This document shows, piece after piece, positions 16,983 to 24,826 of a stretch of 56,653 bases of DNA. This DNA is from Acidimicrobiaceae bacterium. Lineage in GTDB: Bacteria > Actinomycetota > Acidimicrobiia > Acidimicrobiales > RAAP-2. The position numbers and the translations under genes were made by a program. The notes under the pieces were generated by a model. It was not told the origin of the DNA and made no database searches. It saw only the letters and a list, made by a program, of their open reading frames with translations. The stretch covers positions 1-56,653 of the forward strand of contig PNAH01000004.1 of the NCBI GenBank assembly GCA_003170315.1. The letters run 5' to 3'. How positions within the stretch are numbered: the stretch's first letter is position 1; the number at the start of each line of letters is the position of its first letter.

Positions 16983-19235
16983 ATGTCGGTTGAATCCCAG
17001 CCCAGTCCCGATCTCAGTGAGTACTTTAGGAACTCCGCCGACCTGCTTTCGGTCTACAAGATCGGTGGCAAATTCGGACTCCTGAACCCTTCGTGGCAGA
17101 GGGTGCTCGGTTGGAGCCCGGAGGAACTCGAGGACCGGGACTTCATCGACTTCGTCCACCCCGACGACGTCGAACGGACCATCGCCGAAAACGCCTCGGA
17201 GTGGCACGAGGAATCAAACACTCGCGCCGGATTCGAGAATCGACTCCGCTGTCACGACGGAACCTACCGCTGGTTCGAATGGACGTCGCAGCGCCGCGGT
17301 GACCTGATTTACGCTACCGGTCGAAACGTGACCGAGCGCAACGCGCGGTTGGCCGAATTGGCCACCAACGTTGAAATGACCAAGGCCATTTTCGCCGCCG
17401 CGGCCGACCTCATCGTTATCGTTGACCGCGACTTGGTGATAGCGCGCAACAGCCCTCGCGGGCAGAATTTCTTCGGCTACGGCGACGACGTCGCCATGGG
17501 AGCAAGTGTCTTTCAAATCATGCATCCGGACGACCAGCCGGCCGTCAAATCAGCTCTCGAGCGAATGTTCAAGGAGAGTTCCGATGAGACCGTGACAGTC
17601 CGGTACCGTTCACAGCACGCGGACGGACATTGGATGGTGATTGAGGCACGGGGTCACACGCTGAGCGTCGACGGCGGCCCGGCGGCTCAGGCCGTCTTCA
17701 TCGCTCGTGACCTCACCGAAAGCATTGCGGTCGAAGCACAGTTGGCCGAAAGTCGTGAAACCACGCGGGCCATTCTCGACGCCGCGATTGACTCGATCAT
17801 CGTCATCGACCGAGACCTCACGATCCTCGAAGCCAATCCCGGAACGCAGAGCCTCCACGGCGTGGCCGCCCAAGACCGCATCGGTCACAACGTGACCGAA
17901 CTGGTGTACGCCGATGATCGCGAATTGGTCAACGACGCGTTCCGCGAGGCGTTCGACACTGATGGTTCGGTCGAATTTCGCACCCGGATGAACCACGTCG
18001 ATGGACGCATCGTGACGATCGAAGTACGTGGGAGAACGATCCGCGATTCAGAAGGCGCGCCGACGCGATTGGTGTTCATCTCTCGCGACGTCACGGAATC
18101 CGTCGAGTGGGAGATGGCCCTCGCCCGAAGTTTCGCCAAGACGCAAGCGATCCTCGACGCGGCGCCGGACTCGATTGTCGTCATCGACCAAGACCTCATG
18201 ATCAGCGAGGCGAGTCCGGGGACCGAGCGAATCTACGGGTACCTGAAGAGTGATCGGATTGGCCATAGCGCGATGACCATCATGCACCCGGACGACCAAC
18301 CCTTCGTCGCGGCGGCACTCGAGGGCATGTTTGCCAAAGAAAGCGACGAGTTGGTGAGTTATCGCTTTCGGGCCCATCACGCCGATGGGCACTGGCTGAT
18401 CATTGAGACCCGCGGCCGTTTACTGGACGACGAAGACGGACAGCCCCGTCGCGCGGTGCTCGTTTCTCGCGACGTCACCGAGGCCGTGGCCTTCGAAGAG
18501 GCGTTGGCGGCCGCCAAGGAAGAGGCCGAGCGCGCCAACGCCGCGAAGAGTGAGTTCATGTCGCGCATGAGCCACGAGCTGCGCACTCCTCTGAACTCGG
18601 TGCTCGGTTTCGCACAAATTCTTCAAATGGAGCTCGAGTCCAAAGAGGACCTCGAACTCGTCGATCACGTGTTCAAGTCCGGTCAACATCTACTGACCTT
18701 GATCAACGAAGTACTCGACATCTCGCGCGTGGAATCGGGGAACATCGGCCTGACGCCGGAACCGGTACACCTCCAGGCACTGGTGCTCGAATGCCTCGAC
18801 ATCATCGGCCCGCAGGCCAAGGAACGAGTGGTCGGCATCACTTGCGACGATTCATTCGACTACGTGGTAATGGCCGACCACCTTCGCCTGAAGCAGGTGA
18901 TCTTGAATCTCCTGTCCAACGCCATCAAGTACAACCGAAGCCACGGCAGTGTGACGCTCCACTGCGAGATACGATCACTTTGCGTTCGATTCTCAGTTGC
19001 CGACACCGGTTTTGGAATCGCGCCGGAGTTGCGAGAGCGGCTCTTCACCGCGTTCGATCGACTTGACGCTGAATCGCGCGGGATCGAGGGGACCGGGCTC
19101 GGACTGACATTGTCTAAGACGCTCATCGAAGCCATGGGGGGCAACTTGGGATTCGAGACCGTCGTCGACGAAGGCTCGATGTTCTGGTTCGAATTGCCAC
19201 TGTCCGATAGCGCGCCAAGAGCCTCACTAGTATGA
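16983..19235 (+). CDS. multi-PAS sensor histidine kinase
   Basis: 750-residue soluble sensor kinase with no membrane segment. Four PAS domains lie at about 10-120, 130-245, 258-372 and 385-500. The last three look like tandem copies, each with the pattern A-I-L/F-x-A-A-x-D-x-I-x-V-I/V-D and ending RDxTE. A short coiled coil (505-525) leads to the HisKA domain with SHELRTPLN (His531). The HATPase domain has NLLSNAIKYN, DTGFGI and a GTGLGL box. The start is ATG at 16983; upstream in-frame codons are not conserved. The separate CheY-like gene 35 bases downstream is the likely partner. Without TM segments the signal should be cytoplasmic (redox, light or ligand); no cofactor site could be named. 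Confidence 0.9.
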   Translation: MSVESQPSPDLSEYFRNSADLLSVYKIGGKFGLLNPSWQRVLGWSPEELEDRDFIDFVHPDDVERTIAENASEWHEESNTRAGFENRLRCHDGTYRWFEWTSQRRGDLIYATGRNVTERNARLAELATNVEMTKAIFAAAADLIVIVDRDLVIARNSPRGQNFFGYGDDVAMGASVFQIMHPDDQPAVKSALERMFKESSDETVTVRYRSQHADGHWMVIEARGHTLSVDGGPAAQAVFIARDLTESIAVEAQLAESRETTRAILDAAIDSIIVIDRDLTILEANPGTQSLHGVAAQDRIGHNVTELVYADDRELVNDAFREAFDTDGSVEFRTRMNHVDGRIVTIEVRGRTIRDSEGAPTRLVFISRDVTESVEWEMALARSFAKTQAILDAAPDSIVVIDQDLMISEASPGTERIYGYLKSDRIGHSAMTIMHPDDQPFVAAALEGMFAKESDELVSYRFRAHHADGHWLIIETRGRLLDDEDGQPRRAVLVSRDVTEAVAFEEALAAAKEEAERANAAKSEFMSRMSHELRTPLNSVLGFAQILQMELESKEDLELVDHVFKSGQHLLTLINEVLDISRVESGNIGLTPEPVHLQALVLECLDIIGPQAKERVVGITCDDSFDYVVMADHLRLKQVILNLLSNAIKYNRSHGSVTLHCEIRSLCVRFSVADTGFGIAPELRERLFTAFDRLDAESRGIEGTGLGLTLSKTLIEAMGGNLGFETVVDEGSMFWFELPLSDSAPRASLV

Positions 19236-19270
19236 CGCGAGACGGCTGAGACGAGGACGGGCGACCCATC

Positions 19271-19672
19271 ATGGCAACGATCCTCTATATCGAAGACAAT
19301 CTCTACAACGTGCAGCTGGTTGAACGACTCTTGTTGCAACGGCCCGATATCCAGCTCCTCACCTCGGTTCAGGGAAGCCCGGGAATCAGTATCGCCCAGG
19401 TCCGTCATCCGGATCTCATACTGCTCGACGTGCACCTACCCGACATCAACGGCTTCGACGTCCTGGAACGTCTTCGCCTCGACACCGCGACCGCCCACAT
19501 ACCGATCGTCGTCCTGTCGGCCGACGCGACGCCGGGTCAGGTTCGACGATTCCGCGACGCCGGGGCGAACGAATACCTCACCAAACCGCTGGACCTGAAG
19601 CTGCTCCTCACCCTCATTGACCACTACCTGGGTGAGAACGACTCGCCCGAGGAGCCCGCCGTCGAGAGTTGA
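19271..19672 (+). CDS. single-domain response regulator (CheY-like)
   Basis: 133-residue receiver domain without an output domain. The phospho-acceptor Asp53 is in LLDVHLPDINGFDVL, the acidic pocket in IEDN near residue 8, and the conserved lysine in a TKPLD motif. It follows the PAS kinase by 35 bases in the same direction, so the kinase is its probable phosphodonor. With no DNA-binding part it must act by protein contact, for example on another kinase or on the receiver-EAL protein at 37.5-38.8 kb (speculative). Confidence 0.9.
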   Translation: MATILYIEDNLYNVQLVERLLLQRPDIQLLTSVQGSPGISIAQVRHPDLILLDVHLPDINGFDVLERLRLDTATAHIPIVVLSADATPGQVRRFRDAGANEYLTKPLDLKLLLTLIDHYLGENDSPEEPAVES

Positions 19673-19822
19673 CGCTTTCGGCGTGTCCCATCTCGCTCCT
19701 TGGCACTGACGCCCGCAAGAGTGATTCGTACTGCTCGGCGTCGAACGACGAGCGAGTCGATCTCGCACGAAGAATGAGACAGCCGAATTAGGCTCGGGCG
19801 TGATGGGCCGAAGGGATTCAGC

Positions 19823-20614
19823 GTGCCGCAGTCATTCCAATTCATCCTCAGCGAGCGTCAGCGCGACACCATCACGATTTGGTTGAATCACCCCGAGCGT
19901 CTCAACGTCCTCTCACTTGCGCTCATGGAAGAACTCACGCAGGCGTTCCTTGACGCCGGTGAAAGTGACGCGACCGGCGTCATTCTGGCCGCCAAGGGAC
20001 GACTCTTCAGCGCCGGACACGACTTCGCCGAGATGGCCCATCAGGATCTCGACTCCGTTCGACACCTCTTCGGCGTGTGCACCGCGATGATGCAGACCAT
20101 CCAATCGATTCCCCAGCCGGTCGTGGCCCGCGTTCACGCCTTGGCGACGGGCGGCGGATGTCAGTTGGTGGCGACCGCCGACCTCGCGGTCGCTTCGGAG
20201 GAGGCGACCTTCTGCACCCCCGGTGGCAAGGGCGGCCTCTTTTGCACGACGCCCATGGTCGCCGTGGGCCGCACGATCGGACGAAAGCGCGCGCTGGAGA
20301 TGGCCATGAGTGGAGACGCCATCGATGCCCGAACGGCCGAAGCGTGGGGACTCGTCAACCTCGTCGTGCCGATGCACGAACTCGACGACGCGAGTGCTCG
20401 ACTGCTGCGTCGCGCCACGCGGGGTAGCGCGGTTTCCAAGGGGATTGGCAAGCGCGCCTTTTACGAGCAGATCGAAATGAGTCAGAGTGACGCCTACGCC
20501 CACGCCACCGAGGTGATGGCCGCCGCGAGTCTGCTTCCCGACGCTCAAGAGTCGATCGCCGCCTTCATCGAGAAGCGCCAACCGAAGTTCAAATCTCCGT
20601 CGACGACAATTTAG
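19823..20614 (+). CDS. enoyl-CoA hydratase/isomerase family protein
   Basis: 263-residue crotonase-fold enzyme. The oxyanion-hole segments are RLFSAGHDFAEM near 56 and HALATGGGCQLVATADLAVA near 103. A CTPGGKGGLFCTTP segment occupies the region where many hydratases carry a catalytic glutamate, so the reaction could be hydration or isomerisation. The start is GTG at 19823 with AAGGGA upstream. The stop overlaps by 4 bases the stop of the convergent gene. Fatty-acid or branched-acid oxidation is the likely setting. Confidence 0.85.
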   Translation: MPQSFQFILSERQRDTITIWLNHPERLNVLSLALMEELTQAFLDAGESDATGVILAAKGRLFSAGHDFAEMAHQDLDSVRHLFGVCTAMMQTIQSIPQPVVARVHALATGGGCQLVATADLAVASEEATFCTPGGKGGLFCTTPMVAVGRTIGRKRALEMAMSGDAIDARTAEAWGLVNLVVPMHELDDASARLLRRATRGSAVSKGIGKRAFYEQIEMSQSDAYAHATEVMAAASLLPDAQESIAAFIEKRQPKFKSPSTTI

Positions 20615-21303
20615 AATCCATCGACCTCGATGACGTCAACCGGCTGCGGGACGAAGAAGCCGTCGCTGTAGAGCGAATCGAGAACGGGCGTCGGGTCACT
20701 GCCCCACCCGAGCGCTTCGGCTTGGCGGCGGCTCATTCGACCGGTGGTCATGCGCATAAGAGAATAACGAGACGTCTCGAGTTCGACCGGGGACGCTCCC
20801 CCTTCGGCGAGGTTGGTGCCGTCTTCGGTGGTGACGCGCACGCCCGGAGCGCCTCCTTCGGTGAGCATTGAACTCATTCGACTGAGGGCCCGATCGGCGC
20901 CGACGCGTACGGATTCGGTCGAACGGTCGCCGGCGACGCCCAGTGCCTGATAAAGGTCGAACTCGTGGGTCACCGCGTCGAAAGAGAGCGACGCCATCGA
21001 CGGCGGCGCGTCGACGTTCGCCGCCGCCACGGCACTCCAGGTCTCCAGAATTGAGCCGATCGGTTCACCTCGGTGACGCACGACCTGGGCGGCGGTCCAG
21101 TCGCTGAACGATCCCGTGGGCATGTTGCCGTCTCGTCGGTCTTCGAGGACGCCGGTGAGGTGACTGACGAGGTCCCGGACGCTCCACAGAGGGCAGCACG
21201 TCACCACGGTGGCCAACTGATCGCTGGTGAGGGTTCGAACGAGCGTGTCGATGCGATCGTGAGACGCTCTATAGGCGTCGGTCTGTTCTTCGATGGTGGC
21301 CAT
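20611..21303 (-). CDS. mycothiol-dependent maleylpyruvate isomerase-like (DinB/MDMPI fold) protein
   Basis: 230-residue protein of the TIGR03083-type family, recognised by the N-terminal CPLWSVRDLVSHLTG motif, which corresponds to the metal- and thiol-binding region of the four-helix DinB fold. A FDAVTHEFDLYQAL segment contains the expected histidine. Members use mycothiol in isomerisation or detoxification; many have unknown substrates. The presence of this family supports an actinobacterial, mycothiol-making host. Start at ATG 21303; an ATG at 21318 is possible and neither has a convincing ribosome site. Confidence 0.75.
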   Translation of the reverse strand: MATIEEQTDAYRASHDRIDTLVRTLTSDQLATVVTCCPLWSVRDLVSHLTGVLEDRRDGNMPTGSFSDWTAAQVVRHRGEPIGSILETWSAVAAANVDAPPSMASLSFDAVTHEFDLYQALGVAGDRSTESVRVGADRALSRMSSMLTEGGAPGVRVTTEDGTNLAEGGASPVELETSRYSLMRMTTGRMSRRQAEALGWGSDPTPVLDSLYSDGFFVPQPVDVIEVDGF

Positions 21304-21405
21304 GGCGACAATGTACATGCCACACCCGAGCTTTTCAACGGCTCACGTTCTGGCGCCAGCGCGAGCGGAAGACTGCCAGCGTTCGACAGTGCGAGAATAC
21401 ATCCG

Positions 21406-21963
21406 GTGAACGGCATCCCTCAATCCAGTGAACGCTCTTCACTTCGTGGACCTGAGGCTCAACGCATTGGAGGCCGGTTTTGGTTCGGCACCGGCGCAAT
21501 CCTGCTCATCGTATTCGCCGTGGCCATCACCGTGAGTTTTATCTCCGCGGCGCACGACAACTCGCGGATCGAACGACTAAAGACCAATGGCGTACCCGTC
21601 GTGGTCACGGTGACCAGCTGCGTCGGGAATATTGGCGGCAGTGGCAGTAACGCGTCGGGGTACACGTGCCGCGGTGCGTACCGGGTCAAGGGCGTGAGCT
21701 ATCAAGAAATCATTGGATCCAAATCGACGCTCTCATCGGTTGGGAGCACGGTTCAGGGCATCGCCGATCCGGAGCGTCCCAGCACGATCGAACTGGCCTC
21801 AGCGGTCGCACGGTCCTCGACATCGCCCTCGGCCTACGTCGTCGCGAGCGTTCTGGCGATTCTCTTCGTCGCTCTGACTCTCCTCTTTCTTCGTCGCCTT
21901 CGCACATCTCGAGGGCTACCACCGAAGTCGAGAGTACCCGCGGATATTCCGTCAACCTCGTAA
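21406..21963 (+). CDS. DUF3592-like two-TM membrane protein
   Basis: 185-residue protein with one TM segment near residues 27-45, an extracytoplasmic-looking beta-rich domain containing two cysteines (in TSCVG and GYTCRG), a region ending with an adenine-poor DPERPSTIEL-type segment, and a second TM near 140-160. This layout resembles DUF3592 proteins, whose function is unknown. GTG start at 21406. The C-terminal tail is basic and polar. The gene abuts an FtsX-permease remnant, so its surroundings have been rearranged. Confidence 0.55.
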   Translation: MNGIPQSSERSSLRGPEAQRIGGRFWFGTGAILLIVFAVAITVSFISAAHDNSRIERLKTNGVPVVVTVTSCVGNIGGSGSNASGYTCRGAYRVKGVSYQEIIGSKSTLSSVGSTVQGIADPERPSTIELASAVARSSTSPSAYVVASVLAILFVALTLLFLRRLRTSRGLPPKSRVPADIPSTS

Positions 21964-22031
21964 CCGCTGCGGCGCCAACCCCCACATTCGACGGTGGTGT
22001 AGCCACCACAGCCGCTTCGGATAACGACCTT

Positions 22032-22478
22032 GTGAACACCATTGAGCGGCCGGCGCAGATTGTCGACTATCGCTCCCTCGGCAGCACGCCGATTGAACTC
22101 GGCGCGGTCCTTTCCGGTGGTGCGCTCGTCGCCCTCGGTCTCGTATTGCTGTCCTCGGTGCGTCGACGTCGCCGCGACATCGCTCTACTGAAAGCACTCG
22201 GGTTTTCGCGTCGTCAAGTGATCGCGACCGTCGCCGTCCAGTACACCATCGCGGTCGGGTTGGGAGCCGCCGTGGGTCTACCGCTAGGAATCTTGGTCGG
22301 TCGAACTCTGTGGGACCTGTTCGCCAACTCCATTCACGCCGTCCCGCACGCGGTCTTTCCGACGGCGACGTTGCTGATCATTGCGGGCGTGGCGCTCGCA
22401 ATGGCCAATTTGATCGCTGCGCTTCCGGCTCGTCTCGCGGCGCAAACCTCACCGGCGATACTCTTGCGCGCCGAGTGA
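22032..22478 (+). pseudogene. C-terminal remnant of an FtsX-like ABC permease
   Basis: About 148 codons encode only the last FtsX domain of a large MacB/FtsX-type permease. An ERPAQIVDYRSLGSTP segment leads into three TM helices, the loop RRRRRDIALLKALGFSRRQV and the terminal TSPAILLRAE. Full-length relatives are several hundred residues and have two such domains plus periplasmic parts, which are missing. The frame is open upstream to 21666, but that part overlaps the DUF3592-like gene and shows no permease sequence. A GTG at 22032 could still allow translation. No cognate ATPase lies nearby. Most simply this is a truncated relic. Confidence 0.65.
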
Positions 22479-22576
22479 ATGCTGACCCCACTAGGCCAAC
22501 TGGTACTACCACCCTTGGGCCGAACGACCGATCTGGGTATCTTGCACTCAGACAAACGGCCACGGGGAGAAAACTT

Positions 22577-23284
22577 ATGAGACGTTGGAGTAAATTGGGT
22601 GCAATTTTTGCATCTCTCTCACTCGTCGCCACGGGCTTCGCCAGTGTTGCGGGCGCCGGGGGCGATCCCACCTTTCCGTGTGCGGTGGTGAATGCGGACA
22701 CCTGCACCGTGACCATTCCGCTGACCTCCAACATGAACGAACAGGTGGGCTCGACGATGCCCGACAACAAGCCCTGGTTCGAAAACGTGGATGCCGGCCA
22801 GGGACCCTACGGAATTACCGGTCCGGGTAATCCCGAGACCACGTGGGATGGCGTTCCGGGCGCGTTGCAAGGGTCCGTGTGGACCGCGATACTGACGACG
22901 GGAGCCGGCGAACCGGCCGGCTCACAAGCCGTCCTTACGTTCGCTCACGTGAACTCGTCGACCACTACGACCGGGCCGGCCCAGCCCTACACGTCGCTCT
23001 ACGAGACCTTTCCCTACCGAGTCGCCGTCGGCGCCCTCGCCAAGATCTCCGCCGTCGTGAGTCCCGTCCCTCCGAGAGGACACTTGGTCTTGGTGCGTAA
23101 GAGCGGTTCACACTGGGTCTCCGTGGGTGCCTTCGCCTATTCCGCGCGTACCAAGAAGTGGACGATCACATTCAAATGGCGCTTCCCGAAGCACGCGACC
23201 GAGACCTTCCGACTCTTGGCCACCGCGGCCCCCGGACTCTCGGCGACGTACGGAGGCAACTTCAAGGTCGCGACGCTTGCGTAG
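22577..23284 (+). CDS. secreted protein of unknown function
   Basis: 235-residue protein with a clear signal peptide (MRRWSKLGAIFASL..., cleavage near AGAGG around residue 28). The mature part has two cysteines close to its N-terminus (FPCAVVNADTC), a Thr/Ser-rich stretch in the middle and a beta-rich C-terminal domain of about 85 residues. I do not recognise the family. GGGGAGA precedes the ATG at 22577. It stands alone between the FtsX remnant and the ArsR operon. Confidence 0.7.
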   Translation: MRRWSKLGAIFASLSLVATGFASVAGAGGDPTFPCAVVNADTCTVTIPLTSNMNEQVGSTMPDNKPWFENVDAGQGPYGITGPGNPETTWDGVPGALQGSVWTAILTTGAGEPAGSQAVLTFAHVNSSTTTTGPAQPYTSLYETFPYRVAVGALAKISAVVSPVPPRGHLVLVRKSGSHWVSVGAFAYSARTKKWTITFKWRFPKHATETFRLLATAAPGLSATYGGNFKVATLA

Positions 23285-23301
23285 CACCAAAGGTGGGCTA
23301 C
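23281..23301. terminator. possible hairpin after the secreted-protein gene
   Basis: GTAGC-ACC-AAA-GGT-(GG)-GCTAC forms an 8-pair stem with a 2-base bulge immediately at the stop codon of the secreted-protein gene. No T run follows. A weak terminator candidate. Confidence 0.3.
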
Positions 23302-23339
23302 CCGTTAACGATGAAGTGGAGACCGGTTCGAGACGGCAA

Positions 23340-23774
23340 TCAAGGTTCGTTTGTGACTTCGGCGAATTGGTCAGAGAACAGACCCAGGAAATAGTTCCAG
23401 CCGTTCTCATGAGTCTTGGCCACGTCAGCATCGGGTAGATCGGAGTGTACGAGTGTCATGACGGTGTCGTCGCCCTTCTTCTTGAAGGTCACGGTAACCA
23501 CCGATTCCTCTCCCCGGGTGTTGGGTGATACCCAGGTGTGCTGGATTAGCGCCCCTCGCTCAGTCTTTGTGAAGCGTCCGTAATGGGAAGTCCCCCCGGG
23601 ATGGAGCCAGTAGAAGAGCCCGTCCACTGTTGCGTTCAAGATCAGTTTGTCGGACTCGTGCCAAGGGTTGCCCGGAATTGTGGGATCCAGCCATGCGTCA
23701 TAAACCTCTTCAGGTCTGGCTGGGATTACCCGCTCAAACGCGAACTCGATTTTGTCAGTTGATCTCACCGTCAT
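23340..23774 (-). CDS. AHSA1/SRPBCC domain protein
   Basis: 144-residue START-like (SRPBCC) protein of the AHSA1 type. Conserved features are the opening ERVIPARPEEVYDAWLDP and a C-terminal NGWNYFLGLFSDQF helix. Members bind hydrophobic ligands; the bacterial ArsR-linked group has no settled function. The ATG at 23774 has AGGAG upstream, and it lies 8 bases after the arsR stop, so the two are co-transcribed. This gene order (ArsR regulator then AHSA1) is a common bacterial pairing. Confidence 0.87.
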   Translation of the reverse strand: MTVRSTDKIEFAFERVIPARPEEVYDAWLDPTIPGNPWHESDKLILNATVDGLFYWLHPGGTSHYGRFTKTERGALIQHTWVSPNTRGEESVVTVTFKKKGDDTVMTLVHSDLPDADVAKTHENGWNYFLGLFSDQFAEVTNEP

Positions 23775-23782
23775 TTCTTCTC

Positions 23783-24100
23783 CTACCTTTTCTTGTCTTG
23801 GAAATGCTGTTCAAACTCATCCAGATGCTCGTTCCAGAAGCGCTCATAGTCGTGAAGCCACGCGGCAGCGCCGCCGAGCGGCTCTGCTCTGAGTGAGATG
23901 TAGACCTCGCGTCCCTGTCGCCTGCGTTCAATCAATCCGGCTCGCTCGAGCAGCTTGAGGTGCTTGGTGACAGCGTTCAGAGTCGTGTCGAAGGTTCTGG
24001 CGATGTCTGTGAAACGCGCAGGCCCTTTCGCCAGTTGACTAATCATCCTCCTCCTGGAGGGGTGGGAGATGGCCGTCAACACATCACTCAGCGGGTCCAT
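23783..24100 (-). CDS. ArsR-family transcriptional regulator
   Basis: 105-residue winged-helix repressor. It contains the DPLSDVLTAISHPSRRRMI opening, a recognition helix in NAVTKHLKLLERAGLIERR, and a wing with GREVYISL. No CxC metal site is visible, so it belongs with the non-metal ArsR regulators found beside AHSA1 genes. The ATG at 24100 is preceded by a TATAAT -10 box (24112-24107) on the minus strand. Longer readings upstream would run through that promoter. Confidence 0.9.
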   Translation of the reverse strand: MDPLSDVLTAISHPSRRRMISQLAKGPARFTDIARTFDTTLNAVTKHLKLLERAGLIERRRQGREVYISLRAEPLGGAAAWLHDYERFWNEHLDEFEQHFQDKKR

Positions 24101-24106
24101 GCAGAT

Positions 24107-24142
24107 ATTATACCATAGGGTGTAGCATCTTGTGACCACAAG
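24107..24142. promoter_or_regulatory. arsR promoter and 14-bp palindrome
   Basis: On the minus strand a perfect TATAAT lies 7-12 bases before the arsR ATG, which would give a near-leaderless mRNA. Upstream, CTTGTG-AC-CACAAG (24129-24142) is a perfect 6-bp inverted repeat covering the -35 region. It ends 16 bases before the divergent YCII gene start, so one dimeric regulator bound here could control both directions. ArsR is the natural candidate (inference). Confidence 0.6.
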
Positions 24143-24158
24143 TAGAAGGAGTCCGGAG

Positions 24159-24473
24159 ATGGCCAAATACGTATTTATGTACAGCGGCGGCAAGGGTGTG
24201 TCCGCCGACGAGGTCGAGCGCGAGGCGCAGTATGCCAAGTGGGGTCAGTGGTTCGGAGATCTCGGTTCGGCCGTCGTCGACGGTGGGGCCGCGATGGGAG
24301 CTGCGAAGACGGTCGGTCCAGGTGACTCGGTAAGCGATGGCGGCTCGCGCGGCGTGACCGGCTATTCAATCGTGTCGGCCGACAGTCTCGATTTTGCGGT
24401 TGAGCTCGCTAAGGGTTGCCCGGTTCTCGAGATTGGCGGCGCGGTCGACGTATACGAAGTGATAGCGATGTAG
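24159..24473 (+). CDS. YCII-related (DGPF-type) protein
   Basis: 104-residue ferredoxin-like alpha/beta protein. The opening AKYVFMYSGGK, an AKWGQWFGDLGSAVVDGGA segment and the C-terminal ELAKGCPVLEIGGAVDVYEV match the YCII/DGPF family often found beside ECF sigma or ArsR/AHSA1 genes. Enzymatic function is unknown. AAGGAG lies 7 bases before the ATG at 24159. It is divergent from arsR with a shared palindromic region, and ends just before a hairpin. Confidence 0.8.
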   Translation: MAKYVFMYSGGKGVSADEVEREAQYAKWGQWFGDLGSAVVDGGAAMGAAKTVGPGDSVSDGGSRGVTGYSIVSADSLDFAVELAKGCPVLEIGGAVDVYEVIAM

Positions 24474-24480
24474 GAATTGC

Positions 24481-24509
24481 ATCGGCGCCAGGTAAGCGAG
24501 GGCGCCGAT
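24481..24509. terminator. hairpin between the YCII gene and tRNA-Arg
   Basis: Perfect 9-bp inverted repeat ATCGGCGCC / GGCGCCGAT with an 11-base loop. It lies 7 bases after the YCII stop and about 30 bases beyond the 3' end of the oppositely oriented tRNA, so it can serve both. The T run is weak on both sides. Confidence 0.6.
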
Positions 24510-24538
24510 CACCGGCGTAACGGGTCTATGCCCAAGAG

Positions 24539-24610
24539 TGCCCCCGGCAGGATTCGAACCTGCGCTCACGGTTTAGGAAACCGATGCTCTATCCCCTGAG
24601 CTACGGGAGC
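24539..24610 (-). tRNA. tRNA-Arg (anticodon CCT)
   Basis: Read on the minus strand the gene gives a 72-base cloverleaf. The acceptor stem is GCTCCCG / CGGGGGC with one G-T wobble. The D arm is GCTC...GAGC, the anticodon loop TTCCTAA carries CCT, the T arm is GCAGG-TTCGAAT-CCTGC, and the discriminator is A. The terminal anticodon-stem pair is a T-T mismatch by my count. The CCA end is not encoded. It decodes AGG. Confidence 0.95.
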
Positions 24611-24826
24611 GGGACTCACGCGTGGAGCTCCTTGTAAGCCTCCGCGCGTAAATCGTCCCCAATCCTACGCCGAGTGCTTGAGGCGCGGGCACTTTGGCAC
24701 CGTAGAAGCGTGCTCAACAGGAAGAGATTTCATGGTTCTTCATCTATCTTTTGGAGTCTCATTGGTCGTTCTCACAGTCTCTCCAACACGTTGACCGATG
24801 CAAAGTGTGGTGCTTAGGATGACGTC

